The translations under genes were made by a program, and so were the position numbers. DNA of 43,704 nt from Akkermansia muciniphila (GTDB lineage: Bacteria; Verrucomicrobiota; Verrucomicrobiia; Verrucomicrobiales; V1-33), in contig CALQSQ010000045.1 in assembly GCA_943333275.1 (NCBI GenBank), positions 1 through 43,704 on the forward strand. The letters are read 5' to 3'. The notes beneath the pieces were generated by a model. It saw only the letters and a program-made list of their open reading frames with translations, was not told the origin of the DNA and made no database searches. Numbering within the stretch: position 1 is the stretch's first letter; the number at the start of each line of letters is the position of its first letter. Below are positions 34,789 through 42,464 of the stretch, one piece after another.

Positions 34789-37374
34789 TCAACGTCCGTT
34801 CAGGGTGTCAATGAGGCTGATGCGGTTGAGTTGGAAAGTGCCCTTGACCTTGAGTCCAATGTTCTGGCTCGGTCCGAGGGGTTTGTGCAGGCCGGTGATT
34901 TCCTCCTCGTAGGTGCCAGTGATACGATCAACCCCGAAACCGGCAGTCGCCAGCGGGTCACCATCCTGACCGTCGAAATTGAGCGTCAGTTTTCTTGTGA
35001 TATCGAAGCCCACGGTATGGTCCGGATGTCTTCGATGGCGGAACGGATTGGTGGGATGATTGGCTGGAAGCACCAATGTTCCCTGCAGGTTCGTTTTGCC
35101 GGGGCCAAACCCCCCGGTCAGGGGAAGGTCGCTCCTCACAGCACGTGCCGCCGCTGAGTAAACACTGTCCAAGGCTGTGATCGCCTGCTGCAATGCCTTG
35201 TCGAGAATCGATTCCGGTGTGGATAGTGAGCTGTTCTCTTTTTCAAATTTTGCGCCCGCAACGGCGGCGGCGGAGGCAATGGCGGGACTCCCCTTATAGG
35301 CCGCAGACGCCACGAAGGCATTGTAGTCGGCAGTTGGACGCGAGGAGGGCTGGGCGTAACGTTTGACGTTTGTATCCAGAGCATTTCTTCCTGCGGCCTC
35401 CGCTGTAAGGGAAATCTGGGCTGCTACGGGAATTTCCGCGCCAGCCGCACTGGCAATGATGGCTTCGAGAACCACATTGATGGCATCGGTGCTGCGCGAG
35501 TCACTGTAAGCGGCCACCTGAATCTGGAGCGCCTCGGTCTTGGCATCATTTACGGGAATGCTGTTCGTGATGGCCGTGCGAAGCGGGGCGACCCGACGCC
35601 ACGAACCGCTGATCACCGGCGCCCAATTCCCTCTCACTGCCGGGTCCCCTGTCGCCACATCCCAATCAACGGAAATCACAAATGTGTCGGCGTTTAGAAC
35701 ATCGACGGTCTGCTCGCCATTGTAAGCAGCCTTCCCGGAATTGGAAATAACAATTCGATCCCCGGAGGCCAAGCCGTGCCCAACCGAGACGACTTTCGTG
35801 GATAATACTGCCGGGGGGGCGTAGGCGACAATGGGATTACGAATGGACCAGATGCCCTTGATGGCAGGATTCCCGTCAAACGCCTGCGGAATGGAAAATG
35901 AATTTTCGTCGATGCGGGTAATGGTTTTGGGTCCGTTGTAGGATGCTTTGCCAGAGTCGGCAATGATGATCTCCGCACCATTGATCAATCCGTGCCCCGG
36001 AGCGGTGATTTTGACTCCGGCCAGGCCGCTGGTGGTTCCTGCGTAGGCCGTGATCAGCCCGCTGCGAAGCGACCAGGTTCCTTTCTGTGCGGGATTGTTG
36101 GCGAAGGTTGCCGGGATGGAAAAGGTGTCAGCATCAATGACCGTTGCAAGGAAGCCCCCATTGTAGGTGGCCTCGCCGGAATCATAAATCGTCACCTGAG
36201 CCCCGCTCGTCAGCCCATGAGCCGGGGAACTGATGGTCACGGGGGCCACGCCAACATGAGATTGATATCCGGTAATGGGCTGCCCGCCGATGAAAGGCAC
36301 CTGAATCAAAAAGGAATCGTTGTTAACCCGGGTGACTGTCCACAGCCCATTGTAGGCCGTGATTGGCGATCCCAAGACGGCGATTTCCTCCCCGGTGCCA
36401 AGTCCGTGGGCGGCGCATGTCACAGTGACGGGAAAGGAGCCGTCCGTGCCGGAAAAATTAGTAATCGTCTTCAGCGGAGATGCAGCCGACGCCGCGGCGG
36501 TCGCTTTTGCTGCGGCTTGAATCATGTTTCCAAAAACCTGCCCCACGAGGAACCGCTCGTAGTTGTCCGAAATGTCTGCAAATGAGGCCGCCGTATTGAG
36601 CGAGGCTTTTGTTTTTGCAGGAATCGTGCTTTCCCCTGCCACCGCCAGAAGAATAGCGGAAACCATTTCCACTCCGCGAGTGTCCCCATAAAATGAACCA
36701 TCTCGCAGGAGTACGGCTTTTCCCATCATCGTGGCGGCTGCCGTGGCCGGAGAACCATCGGCGATGTCGATCACGTTGCTTTTCTTAGCCGGATCGGTGA
36801 GGAAGTCGTCGTAGCGTTTAGCCACGTCCGCCTGAGCCAGGATTAAATCGGCCGCTGCTTTCGCCTCGGTGGTCGCCTGTGCCTCTGATTCACCCGCCAC
36901 GATGGAGTCGCGCGCTGCGACACTTGCCGCAGTCACGATCTTGTTGATGGCATCGGTCGCTTTGCTGTCGCCAAAATCAAAAACGGCGCTGGCAACACGC
37001 ACGGCGGCCTGGGGTGGAAATTCCCCATAAAGGTGGGGGTCCGTCACCAAGGCCATGTCGCTCGCCGAGGAAAGCTCGGCTCCGGTTCGGCTTAGAACCG
37101 CCACATCCTTAAGCAGACTCACATGCCCCGTGCCATCGACATGAAGGATCAGCCGAAGGTTGGCAGTGTCAAAGGTCTTCGTTGGCACGTTGGGATTCGG
37201 GGCCTTGGGCACATTGTTCGCATCCAGGGGAACGGCGACCTCGTTGACCGCATTGAGGACAACCTCACCCACCCACAATCCGCGGTTGGCGTTTGACTGG
37301 GCAAAGGAATGCTGACCGAGTCCCCGCCAGGATGCAAGGACCGCCGCAAAGATGAACAATCGTTTTGAGAACAT
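34789..37374 (-). CDS. Secreted protein with four FCCH-like modules inserted in a split domain
   Basis: An 861-residue exported protein; the ATG at 37374 begins a signal peptide (MFSKRLFIFAAVLASWRG). The N-terminus starts with NRGLWVGEVVLNAVNEVAV and an LRLILHVDGTGHVSLLKD strand. Two Ala-rich helical stretches follow, which resemble each other (SKATDAINKIVTAASVAA and SRSTDAINVVLEAIIASAA). Between them lie four FCCH-like modules (about 314-588). The C-terminus returns to beta structure (LQGTLVLPANHPTNPFRH ... ITGTYEEEITGLHK). The N- and C-terminal parts look like two halves of one beta domain, with the helical and FCCH material between (inference). Second gene of the operon, 43 bp after the first. 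Confidence 0.85.
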   Translation of the reverse strand: MFSKRLFIFAAVLASWRGLGQHSFAQSNANRGLWVGEVVLNAVNEVAVPLDANNVPKAPNPNVPTKTFDTANLRLILHVDGTGHVSLLKDVAVLSRTGAELSSASDMALVTDPHLYGEFPPQAAVRVASAVFDFGDSKATDAINKIVTAASVAARDSIVAGESEAQATTEAKAAADLILAQADVAKRYDDFLTDPAKKSNVIDIADGSPATAAATMMGKAVLLRDGSFYGDTRGVEMVSAILLAVAGESTIPAKTKASLNTAASFADISDNYERFLVGQVFGNMIQAAAKATAAASAASPLKTITNFSGTDGSFPVTVTCAAHGLGTGEEIAVLGSPITAYNGLWTVTRVNNDSFLIQVPFIGGQPITGYQSHVGVAPVTISSPAHGLTSGAQVTIYDSGEATYNGGFLATVIDADTFSIPATFANNPAQKGTWSLRSGLITAYAGTTSGLAGVKITAPGHGLINGAEIIIADSGKASYNGPKTITRIDENSFSIPQAFDGNPAIKGIWSIRNPIVAYAPPAVLSTKVVSVGHGLASGDRIVISNSGKAAYNGEQTVDVLNADTFVISVDWDVATGDPAVRGNWAPVISGSWRRVAPLRTAITNSIPVNDAKTEALQIQVAAYSDSRSTDAINVVLEAIIASAAGAEIPVAAQISLTAEAAGRNALDTNVKRYAQPSSRPTADYNAFVASAAYKGSPAIASAAAVAGAKFEKENSSLSTPESILDKALQQAITALDSVYSAAARAVRSDLPLTGGFGPGKTNLQGTLVLPANHPTNPFRHRRHPDHTVGFDITRKLTLNFDGQDGDPLATAGFGVDRITGTYEEEITGLHKPLGPSQNIGLKVKGTFQLNRISLIDTLNGR
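35612..36440 (-). repeat. Four tandem FCCH-like modules
   Basis: Four copies of about 55-62 residues. Common skeleton: xHGLxxGxxIxIxDSGxxxYNGxxTVTxIDxDxFxIPxxFxxNPAxKGxWxx. Recognisable cores are AAHGLGTGEEIAVLGS, PAHGLTSGAQVTIYDSG, PGHGLINGAEIIIADSG and VGHGLASGDRIVISNSG. The DNA of the copies is also visibly similar around the tyrosine-asparagine-glycine codons, suggesting duplication within the gene. Confidence 0.85.
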
Positions 37375-37417
37375 GGGAAGTATTTCTAACAGTGTTATTG
37401 GAGGGCAGCAGGCAGCA

Positions 37418-38455
37418 TCATTTGGAGAGGTCCGGGCGGAAGCCATAAATGGGCACCCAGTATTCAGTGCCGATGTCGGTCGTGATTTTCAACAGTGCTG
37501 CCTGGGAGGAAGATGTCATTTGAGCACTGCGGTTTTCAAAGGGAACCGACAAGGCTTTGCCAGCCTCCATGGATGGAAGTTCCTGTGTCCAGGGAGCAGT
37601 GGGCTTCGCCACTGTCACGGTCTTCACTGGATTGGCAGGATCTCCATACATCGTCATCACCATCGAAACCGGCAATTCGTTAACTCCTGATGCGACCCTC
37701 TCGAACGTGGGAGTGAGCGGGTTTCCAGTTTGGTTGCGCAGAATCACAGCGCCAGGATTGCCGGAAAGCATCAATCCACCATTCAAGGGCAACTCCACCC
37801 GCAGCGGTCCCTGATAATCGGATGAACCCTTGCAATAAATCCAGAACGCCTCACCAGACCGCATCGATTCGGCATTTGCCTGTGTTACTTTCTTCCAATT
37901 GTCATTCACCAGCCTGTAAATCGGCTGCAGGTTGTGGGCGGCAGATCCGGAAAAAAATTCCGCAAAACTCGGTGTTCCTTGGGACCGGACGCCAAATCCC
38001 ACCAGATTATAGGCATCAGGCCTCCAACGAGTCATTGATGGAGCCACAATGCCGGTAAGGCTCCACCGCGTGGCCGTTTTCGCATGAACCAAATACGCCT
38101 GCTGACCGTAAATAGCCCCCAGTGAGCCAAGGAAAGCTTCCGGACGCTCCTTCGTAAACCAGACGCCCCACCCCTTGCTCTTCGCAAGGTTGATTCCGGG
38201 ATTCGTAATAAACTGCTCGCTGGACGTGCTGCCGGGATAATACGTTGCCGCCATATCCACTGGCAGGTCAGCAAAAACCCGGTTTGGTTCCGGATCAAGC
38301 GGTGCGACCTCCAGATAAACCGCATTCCACCCCTTCGTCAGCTCAATCTCCTGAGTGCGCTGAATGCTCGGGCTCGATGCCTCCGTGGCGATTATCCGTG
38401 CCACAGGAGTATACCAGATGGAGAAACTAAGCAGTGCAAGTGTGAACGTTTTCAT
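37418..38455 (-). CDS. Secreted protein with two GWN-type repeats; first gene of the operon
   Basis: A 345-residue exported protein with a signal peptide (about 1-24, MKTFTLALLSFSIWYTPVA). Two repeats are visible: LTKGWNAVYLEVAPLDPEP ... AIYGQQAYLVHAKTATRWSL, and PDAYNLVGFGVRSQGTPSF ... IYRLVNDNWKKV ... SGEAFWIYCKG. The pattern GWNxVxxxVxP...F...IYxxxxxxW...LxxGxAYWI recurs in secreted proteins of several bacterial groups; its function is unknown. No catalytic residues are recognised. It is the promoter-proximal gene, preceded by a 733-bp non-coding gap and without a visible Shine-Dalgarno sequence. Confidence 0.8.
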   Translation of the reverse strand: MKTFTLALLSFSIWYTPVARIIATEASSPSIQRTQEIELTKGWNAVYLEVAPLDPEPNRVFADLPVDMAATYYPGSTSSEQFITNPGINLAKSKGWGVWFTKERPEAFLGSLGAIYGQQAYLVHAKTATRWSLTGIVAPSMTRWRPDAYNLVGFGVRSQGTPSFAEFFSGSAAHNLQPIYRLVNDNWKKVTQANAESMRSGEAFWIYCKGSSDYQGPLRVELPLNGGLMLSGNPGAVILRNQTGNPLTPTFERVASGVNELPVSMVMTMYGDPANPVKTVTVAKPTAPWTQELPSMEAGKALSVPFENRSAQMTSSSQAALLKITTDIGTEYWVPIYGFRPDLSK

Positions 38456-38697
38456 TTTGAAATTAGTAAATGTTAAAACGGATGACGAACCGATGCACCC
38501 GAACTTGTTGAGGGTTCAGCCCAAAAACCACCATCATGAAATACACAGAAATTTTCGGGAAGACAATGAGTTAACTTCATGGCGGTGATGAAAATATTGA
38601 GCAAAATTAAAATTGAGAACTTAGGAGGTTTGAAGATTCAGCAATCAGTTAATCAAGCAGCCTAGCGGGACCTGCCAGAGGAGCAAAATCGAAAGGA

Positions 38698-38711
38698 TCG
38701 TTCGCGAACGA
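38698..38711. promoter_or_regulatory. 14-bp perfect palindrome, possible operator
   Basis: TCGTTCGCGAACGA reads identically on both strands and lies about 245 bp upstream of the first operon gene, in the non-coding gap. A dimeric regulator site is one reading. By chance a few such palindromes are expected per 43 kb, but only about 0.04 in a gap of this length. Confidence 0.35.
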
Positions 38712-38776
38712 GGGTCTTCCGTTCTGTCTCCAATATCTTGGATCTTCCCGCCCTGTATGGAGGTGGGAGGTGCTAT

Positions 38777-38808
38777 GATTGAAAAAACCCTCGGAGTTTT
38801 CGAGAAAT
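38777..38808 (-). terminator. Possible weak intrinsic terminator or leader attenuator
   Basis: On the minus strand CTCG-AAAACTC-CGAG forms a short hairpin followed by GG and a run of six T. An alternative pairing AAAACTC/GGGTTTT is possible, so two foldings compete for the same bases. It lies about 380 bp after the aminopeptidase stop and about 320 bp before the operon. The stem is short, hence the low confidence. Confidence 0.35.
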
Positions 38809-39188
38809 TGAACGGCTCCTGCCCGCAAAAATTCACGGGTTTCCCACTTGAAATGGAGTTACCGGCGGTGATTTCCATTTTTAGATTTAAAATTTAGTGA
38901 AAATTGCGAGAAATCCAACATGTCCGCTTCAAGCAGCACTTTAACCATCAATCATCGGTTGGTCCGTCAGCCGCCCATTCTGCACTGATTACGTCGAAAG
39001 GCAAAGTTAAAAGTGGATTTCACCTAAGTATTGTCAATATTTTCGTCTCCATTTTCGGGCGGAGGCCATCAATTTCAGAGGAAAGCATAGTTATTAGAAT
39101 TTTGAAGAAAAATTTTCAGCGAAACGCAGCCTCTGGATGATTTTAAGCGGCATGACACTTTGCCTCGGAATCACAGAATCCAGACTGC

Positions 39189-40478
39189 TTATGCGTTCAT
39201 CAGGTCTTCGATCTGTTCGGCTTCGATGGGGATGTTGGCCATCAGATCGGTGATGCCGTGTTCGGTGATGACGATGTTATTTTCCAGACGGACACCGAGG
39301 TTTTCCTCGCGGATGTAGATGCCGGGTTCGATGGTGAGGACCATGCCGGGGCGCAGGGCATAGTTTGGCGGAGAGACATCGTGGACATCGATCCCCAGAT
39401 GATGGCTGGTTCCGTGAGGAAAATATTGTTTGAGGAGGGGTTTTTCAGGATTCTGTTTGGCCACGTCCTCGGGCTTGAGCAGGCCGATCATGAGCAACTG
39501 TTCCTGCATCTCAGCTTCGACCTGCTTCTGGTATTCACGGAGTTGCACGCCGGGTTTGATGAGGGTGTAGCAGGCTCGGAAGACGTGGAGTACGGCATCA
39601 TATACCTGACGCTGGCGCTTGGTGAAGCGGCCATTGACGGGAATGGTCCGCGTCATGTCGGCATTGTAATTGGCATATTCGGCAGCCACGTCGAGCAGCA
39701 GCATGTCGCCATCCTGACATTGATGGTCGTTGGTGACGTAGTGGAGGACGCAGGCGTTGACGCCGCTGGCAATAATGGGAGGATAGGCGAAGCCCCGGCT
39801 GCGGCGGCGCATCCACTCGTGGGCGAGTTCGGCTTCGATTTCATATTCCCAAACGCCGGGTCGCACATAGCCGAGCAGGCGGCGGAATCCGGCATCCGTC
39901 ATGTCGCAGGCCTCCTGGAGGAGGTCGATTTCGAGCGGCGATTTGATGCAGCGAAGTTCGTAGATGAGCGGGGCGAGGCGTTCGTAGTGGTGAAGGGGGA
40001 AAATGGACTGGCAATGTTTTACGAATCGGAGGTCGGCAGTCTCCACGTATTGGGAGGCGCGCACGTGCTCATTGATCGGGAGGTAGATGGTGTCCGCCTG
40101 CATGCCGAGCGTGCGGAGGAGCAGTGGGAATTCATGATTCCAGAGAACGGTCTTGACGCCCGTGGCCTTCTGAGCCTGCTCAATGGTGAGTTTGTCGCCC
40201 TCCCAGACGCGGATGTGTTCGGTGGTTTCCCGAAGAAAGAGAATTTCCCGGTGCTTCTCCTCCACGGCATCAGGGAACAGCATCAGCATTGAGTCCTCCT
40301 GCTCCACGCCTGTCAGGTAGAACAGGTCAGCATTTTGAATGAACGGCAGCACTCCATCGGCGCTGCGCGGCATGATGTCCGCCGCGTGAACGATGGCGAC
40401 CGAATTCCTGCGCAGGCGAGCGGCAAGTTTTGAGCGGTTCTGAACGAACAGAGCGGGGTCAATGGAGGCGTATTTCAT
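39189..40478 (-). CDS. pepP: Xaa-Pro aminopeptidase (aminopeptidase P)
   Basis: A 429-residue cytoplasmic metalloaminopeptidase that removes N-terminal residues preceding proline. The N-terminal aminopeptidase-P domain (about 1-165) includes VLPFIQNADLFYLTGVEQED. The C-terminal pita-bread fold carries all five expected ligands of the dinuclear Mn site: Asp263 (LLLDVAAEY), Asp274 (NADMTRT), His359 (GTSHHLG), Glu384 (TIEPGIYI) and Glu399 (RLENNIV). The length matches the family. It is divergent from the SGNH gene with 81 bp between starts. A TTGACA-containing promoter lies so close to the ATG that the mRNA may be nearly leaderless. Confidence 0.95.
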   Translation of the reverse strand: MKYASIDPALFVQNRSKLAARLRRNSVAIVHAADIMPRSADGVLPFIQNADLFYLTGVEQEDSMLMLFPDAVEEKHREILFLRETTEHIRVWEGDKLTIEQAQKATGVKTVLWNHEFPLLLRTLGMQADTIYLPINEHVRASQYVETADLRFVKHCQSIFPLHHYERLAPLIYELRCIKSPLEIDLLQEACDMTDAGFRRLLGYVRPGVWEYEIEAELAHEWMRRRSRGFAYPPIIASGVNACVLHYVTNDHQCQDGDMLLLDVAAEYANYNADMTRTIPVNGRFTKRQRQVYDAVLHVFRACYTLIKPGVQLREYQKQVEAEMQEQLLMIGLLKPEDVAKQNPEKPLLKQYFPHGTSHHLGIDVHDVSPPNYALRPGMVLTIEPGIYIREENLGVRLENNIVITEHGITDLMANIPIEAEQIEDLMNA

Positions 40479-40486
40479 GATCGGGC

Positions 40487-40514
40487 ATTCTTAAACGCAG
40501 ATACGGAATGTCAA
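40487..40514 (-). promoter_or_regulatory. Candidate promoter of the aminopeptidase gene
   Basis: On the minus strand TTGACA (40509-40514) is followed after 16 bp by AAGAAT (40487-40492), four of six matches to the -10 consensus. The predicted start of transcription falls only about two bases before the ATG at 40478. Confidence 0.4.
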
Positions 40515-40559
40515 TCACGTGGTGTTTGCGTCCCCCAATACCGTGGCTATGGGTGGGAC

Positions 40560-41450
40560 ATGATTCGTTTATTCTGTTTGTTCGTGTTGGCAGCTGCACC
40601 CGTGCTGGCTGGTCCCGTAGCCTTGAAGGATGGGGAAATGGTCGTCCTGCTGGGCGATAGCTTCTTTGAACGTGATGGCAAATATGGGTTCATCGAAACA
40701 GAACTCACCACCGGCAATCAGGACATGAATCTGCGTTTCCGCAATCTCGCCTGGAGCGGGGACACGCCGAATGCGCAGGCCCGCAGCTATTTCGGCCCTC
40801 CCGCAGAGGGGCAGGAGCGGTTGAAGGGGCATTTGGAAATGATCAAGCCCAATGTGGTGTTCTGCTGCTACGGATCGGCCATCGCGGCGGAAGGCGCGAA
40901 GGGAATCGCTCCCTTTATCGCAGATTACGGCCGCCTGCTCGACCTCATTTCCAAAGCCAGTCCGTGCCGGATCGTGCTCGTCTCCCCTCCCGCCGCCGAG
41001 GCCAAGGGATCCGTGTCTCCGCTCATGGAAGTGCGCAATCGCCAACTGGCCGTCGTTTCCGATGCCGTGGCCAAGCTGGCCGCAGAGCGGAAACTGGACT
41101 TCATCGATCTCTACACACCCCTGAAGAAAGCGCTGGCTGAGGAGTCCACGATGCTGACCAACAACGGCCTCCATTTCACGGAAGTTGGCTATCAGAAAGT
41201 GGCCCCGCTGGTGGCCTCGATTCTCGTGCAACGTTCCGTCAAGGGCGGCGCCGCTTCGCCCAAACTGCGGGCGGTCGTTCAGGCCAAGAACGAGTTGTTC
41301 TTTAATCGCTACAGGCCGCAAAATGAAATTTACCTCTTCGGTTCCCGCAAGCACGAGCAGGGTAACAACGGCGTGGAGATTCCCCAGTTTGATCCGTTGA
41401 TCGAAGCCAAGGAGAAGGAGATCGCGCAGTTGCGCACCGTCAAGCTCTAG
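40560..41450 (+). CDS. Exported SGNH/GDSL-hydrolase-like protein (PVC type)
   Basis: A 296-residue protein with a signal peptide (about 1-17). Block I is VVLLGDSFFERDG with the nucleophile Ser34, and block II is the NLAWSGDTP segment. The expected Gly-x-Asn of block III reads YGSAIA, and block V reads NNGLHFTEVGY, with His205 kept but no Asp three residues before it. The end (RYRPQNEIYLFGSRKHEQGNN) matches a tail that, to my knowledge, accompanies SGNH domains in PVC heme-binding dehydrogenase-type proteins; here it stands alone. Substrate unknown; an esterase or carbohydrate-deacetylase role is typical for the superfamily, but activity is uncertain given the block changes. Eight bases before tsaD. 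Confidence 0.82.
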   Translation: MIRLFCLFVLAAAPVLAGPVALKDGEMVVLLGDSFFERDGKYGFIETELTTGNQDMNLRFRNLAWSGDTPNAQARSYFGPPAEGQERLKGHLEMIKPNVVFCCYGSAIAAEGAKGIAPFIADYGRLLDLISKASPCRIVLVSPPAAEAKGSVSPLMEVRNRQLAVVSDAVAKLAAERKLDFIDLYTPLKKALAEESTMLTNNGLHFTEVGYQKVAPLVASILVQRSVKGGAASPKLRAVVQAKNELFFNRYRPQNEIYLFGSRKHEQGNNGVEIPQFDPLIEAKEKEIAQLRTVKL

Positions 41451-41458
41451 GACTTCCC

Positions 41459-42454
41459 ATGGTCCTAGCCCTCGAAACAAGCTGCGACGAAACCGCCGTG
41501 GCCATTTGCGACGCGACGGGCCGGGTGCTGGCGAGTGAGATTTCCTCACAGATCGAGTTGCACCGTCCCTACGGTGGCGTGGTGCCCGAACTTGCCTCGC
41601 GCAATCATCTGCTTCACCTTCAACCTCTGGTGCATGCCGCCTTGGTGCATGCCGGCCTCGAATTGAAGGACATGGAGGCATTCGCCGCCACGGCCGGTCC
41701 TGGATTGGTCAGTTCATTGCTGATGGGCAACACCACCGCGAAGTCGCTGGCGTTGTGCCACGGAAAACCGTTCCTGGCGGTCAATCACCTCGAAGGGCAT
41801 CTGCTCTCGCCGTTCATTGGCGATCCCCATGGGGTGCGTCCCTGCATCGCATTGATTGTGAGTGGCGGGCACACCATGCTGTTGCGATTGCGGGGTCCGG
41901 GAAATTATGAGGTGCTCGGTCGAACGAGGGATGATGCCGCAGGCGAAGCCTTTGACAAGGCGGCGAAGATGCTCGGACTCCCCTACCCCGGCGGTCCGCA
42001 GATGGATAAAATCGCCCGTCAGGGAAATCGCGAGGCCTTCACCTTTCCCCGCAGCATGCTGCGCAGCGGGGACGATGCCTTCAGCTTCAGCGGGCTCAAG
42101 ACGAGCCTACTTTATTTACTGCCGCAATTGGAGGGAGGCGTGGAGGCGCATCTGGCCGACCTCTGCGCGTCGTTTCAGGAGGCAATCGTGGAAGTGTTGG
42201 TGGAGAAAACGATGAAGGCCGCGCGGCGACATCGGCAAAATTTAATCACTGTCAGCGGCGGTGTCTGTTGTAACAGCCGGCTGCGCGAAATCTTCACCAA
42301 ACGCTGCCAGCAGGATGGCGTGGAACTCCGCCTCGCGGCCCCACAGCACACCACAGATAACGCCGCCATGATCGCCTTCGCCGCAGCGATGCAATGGCGG
42401 GCAGGGAAATACTCACCATTGACGACGGACGTGAATCCCAATCTGGCGCTATGA
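41459..42454 (+). CDS. tsaD: tRNA N6-adenosine threonylcarbamoyltransferase
   Basis: A 331-residue TsaD (Kae1/Gcp) protein, which transfers threonylcarbamoyl to adenosine 37 of tRNAs reading ANN codons, together with TsaB and TsaE. Visible are the start MVLALETSCDETAVAI, the metal-binding NHLEGH with His110 and His114, LIVSGGHTMLL, RDDAAGEAFDKAAKMLGLPYPGGP, FSFSGLKTSLLY, the SGGVCCNSRLRE nucleotide segment and TTDNAAMIAFAA. Length is normal. AGGA six bases before the ATG is a plausible ribosome site. It follows the SGNH-like gene by 8 bp and is probably cotranscribed. It converges on the namZ-like gene with a 10-bp gap. Confidence 0.97.
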   Translation: MVLALETSCDETAVAICDATGRVLASEISSQIELHRPYGGVVPELASRNHLLHLQPLVHAALVHAGLELKDMEAFAATAGPGLVSSLLMGNTTAKSLALCHGKPFLAVNHLEGHLLSPFIGDPHGVRPCIALIVSGGHTMLLRLRGPGNYEVLGRTRDDAAGEAFDKAAKMLGLPYPGGPQMDKIARQGNREAFTFPRSMLRSGDDAFSFSGLKTSLLYLLPQLEGGVEAHLADLCASFQEAIVEVLVEKTMKAARRHRQNLITVSGGVCCNSRLREIFTKRCQQDGVELRLAAPQHTTDNAAMIAFAAAMQWRAGKYSPLTTDVNPNLAL

Positions 42455-42464
42455 TTCCATCAAA

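Larger units (their letters stand above)
38456..39188. other. 733-bp AT-rich intergenic region upstream of the operon
   Basis: This is the only gap longer than 300 bases. It separates the aminopeptidase stop (39189) from the first operon gene (38455), both on the minus strand. Short open frames exist, but none has convincing start signals or a recognisable product. It contains a perfect 14-bp palindrome and a hairpin followed by six T on the minus strand. No promoter hexamers better than weak matches were found near 38455. It probably holds the aminopeptidase terminator, the operon promoter and a long 5' leader. Confidence 0.6.

Noticed and set aside
9935..38455. CRISPR array or phage origin for the repeat-rich centre
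   Set aside because: Repeats are protein-coding modules of 50-140 residues without short identical direct repeats and spacers; no capsid, terminase, portal or integrase genes are present.
38645..38878. 77-codon minus-strand open frame in the intergenic gap
   Set aside because: No recognisable family or ribosome site, and it overlaps the palindrome and hairpin; composition looks non-coding.
38904..39140. 78-codon plus-strand open frame starting with TTG
   Set aside because: Rare start codon, no upstream signal and no recognisable product; AT-rich non-coding sequence.
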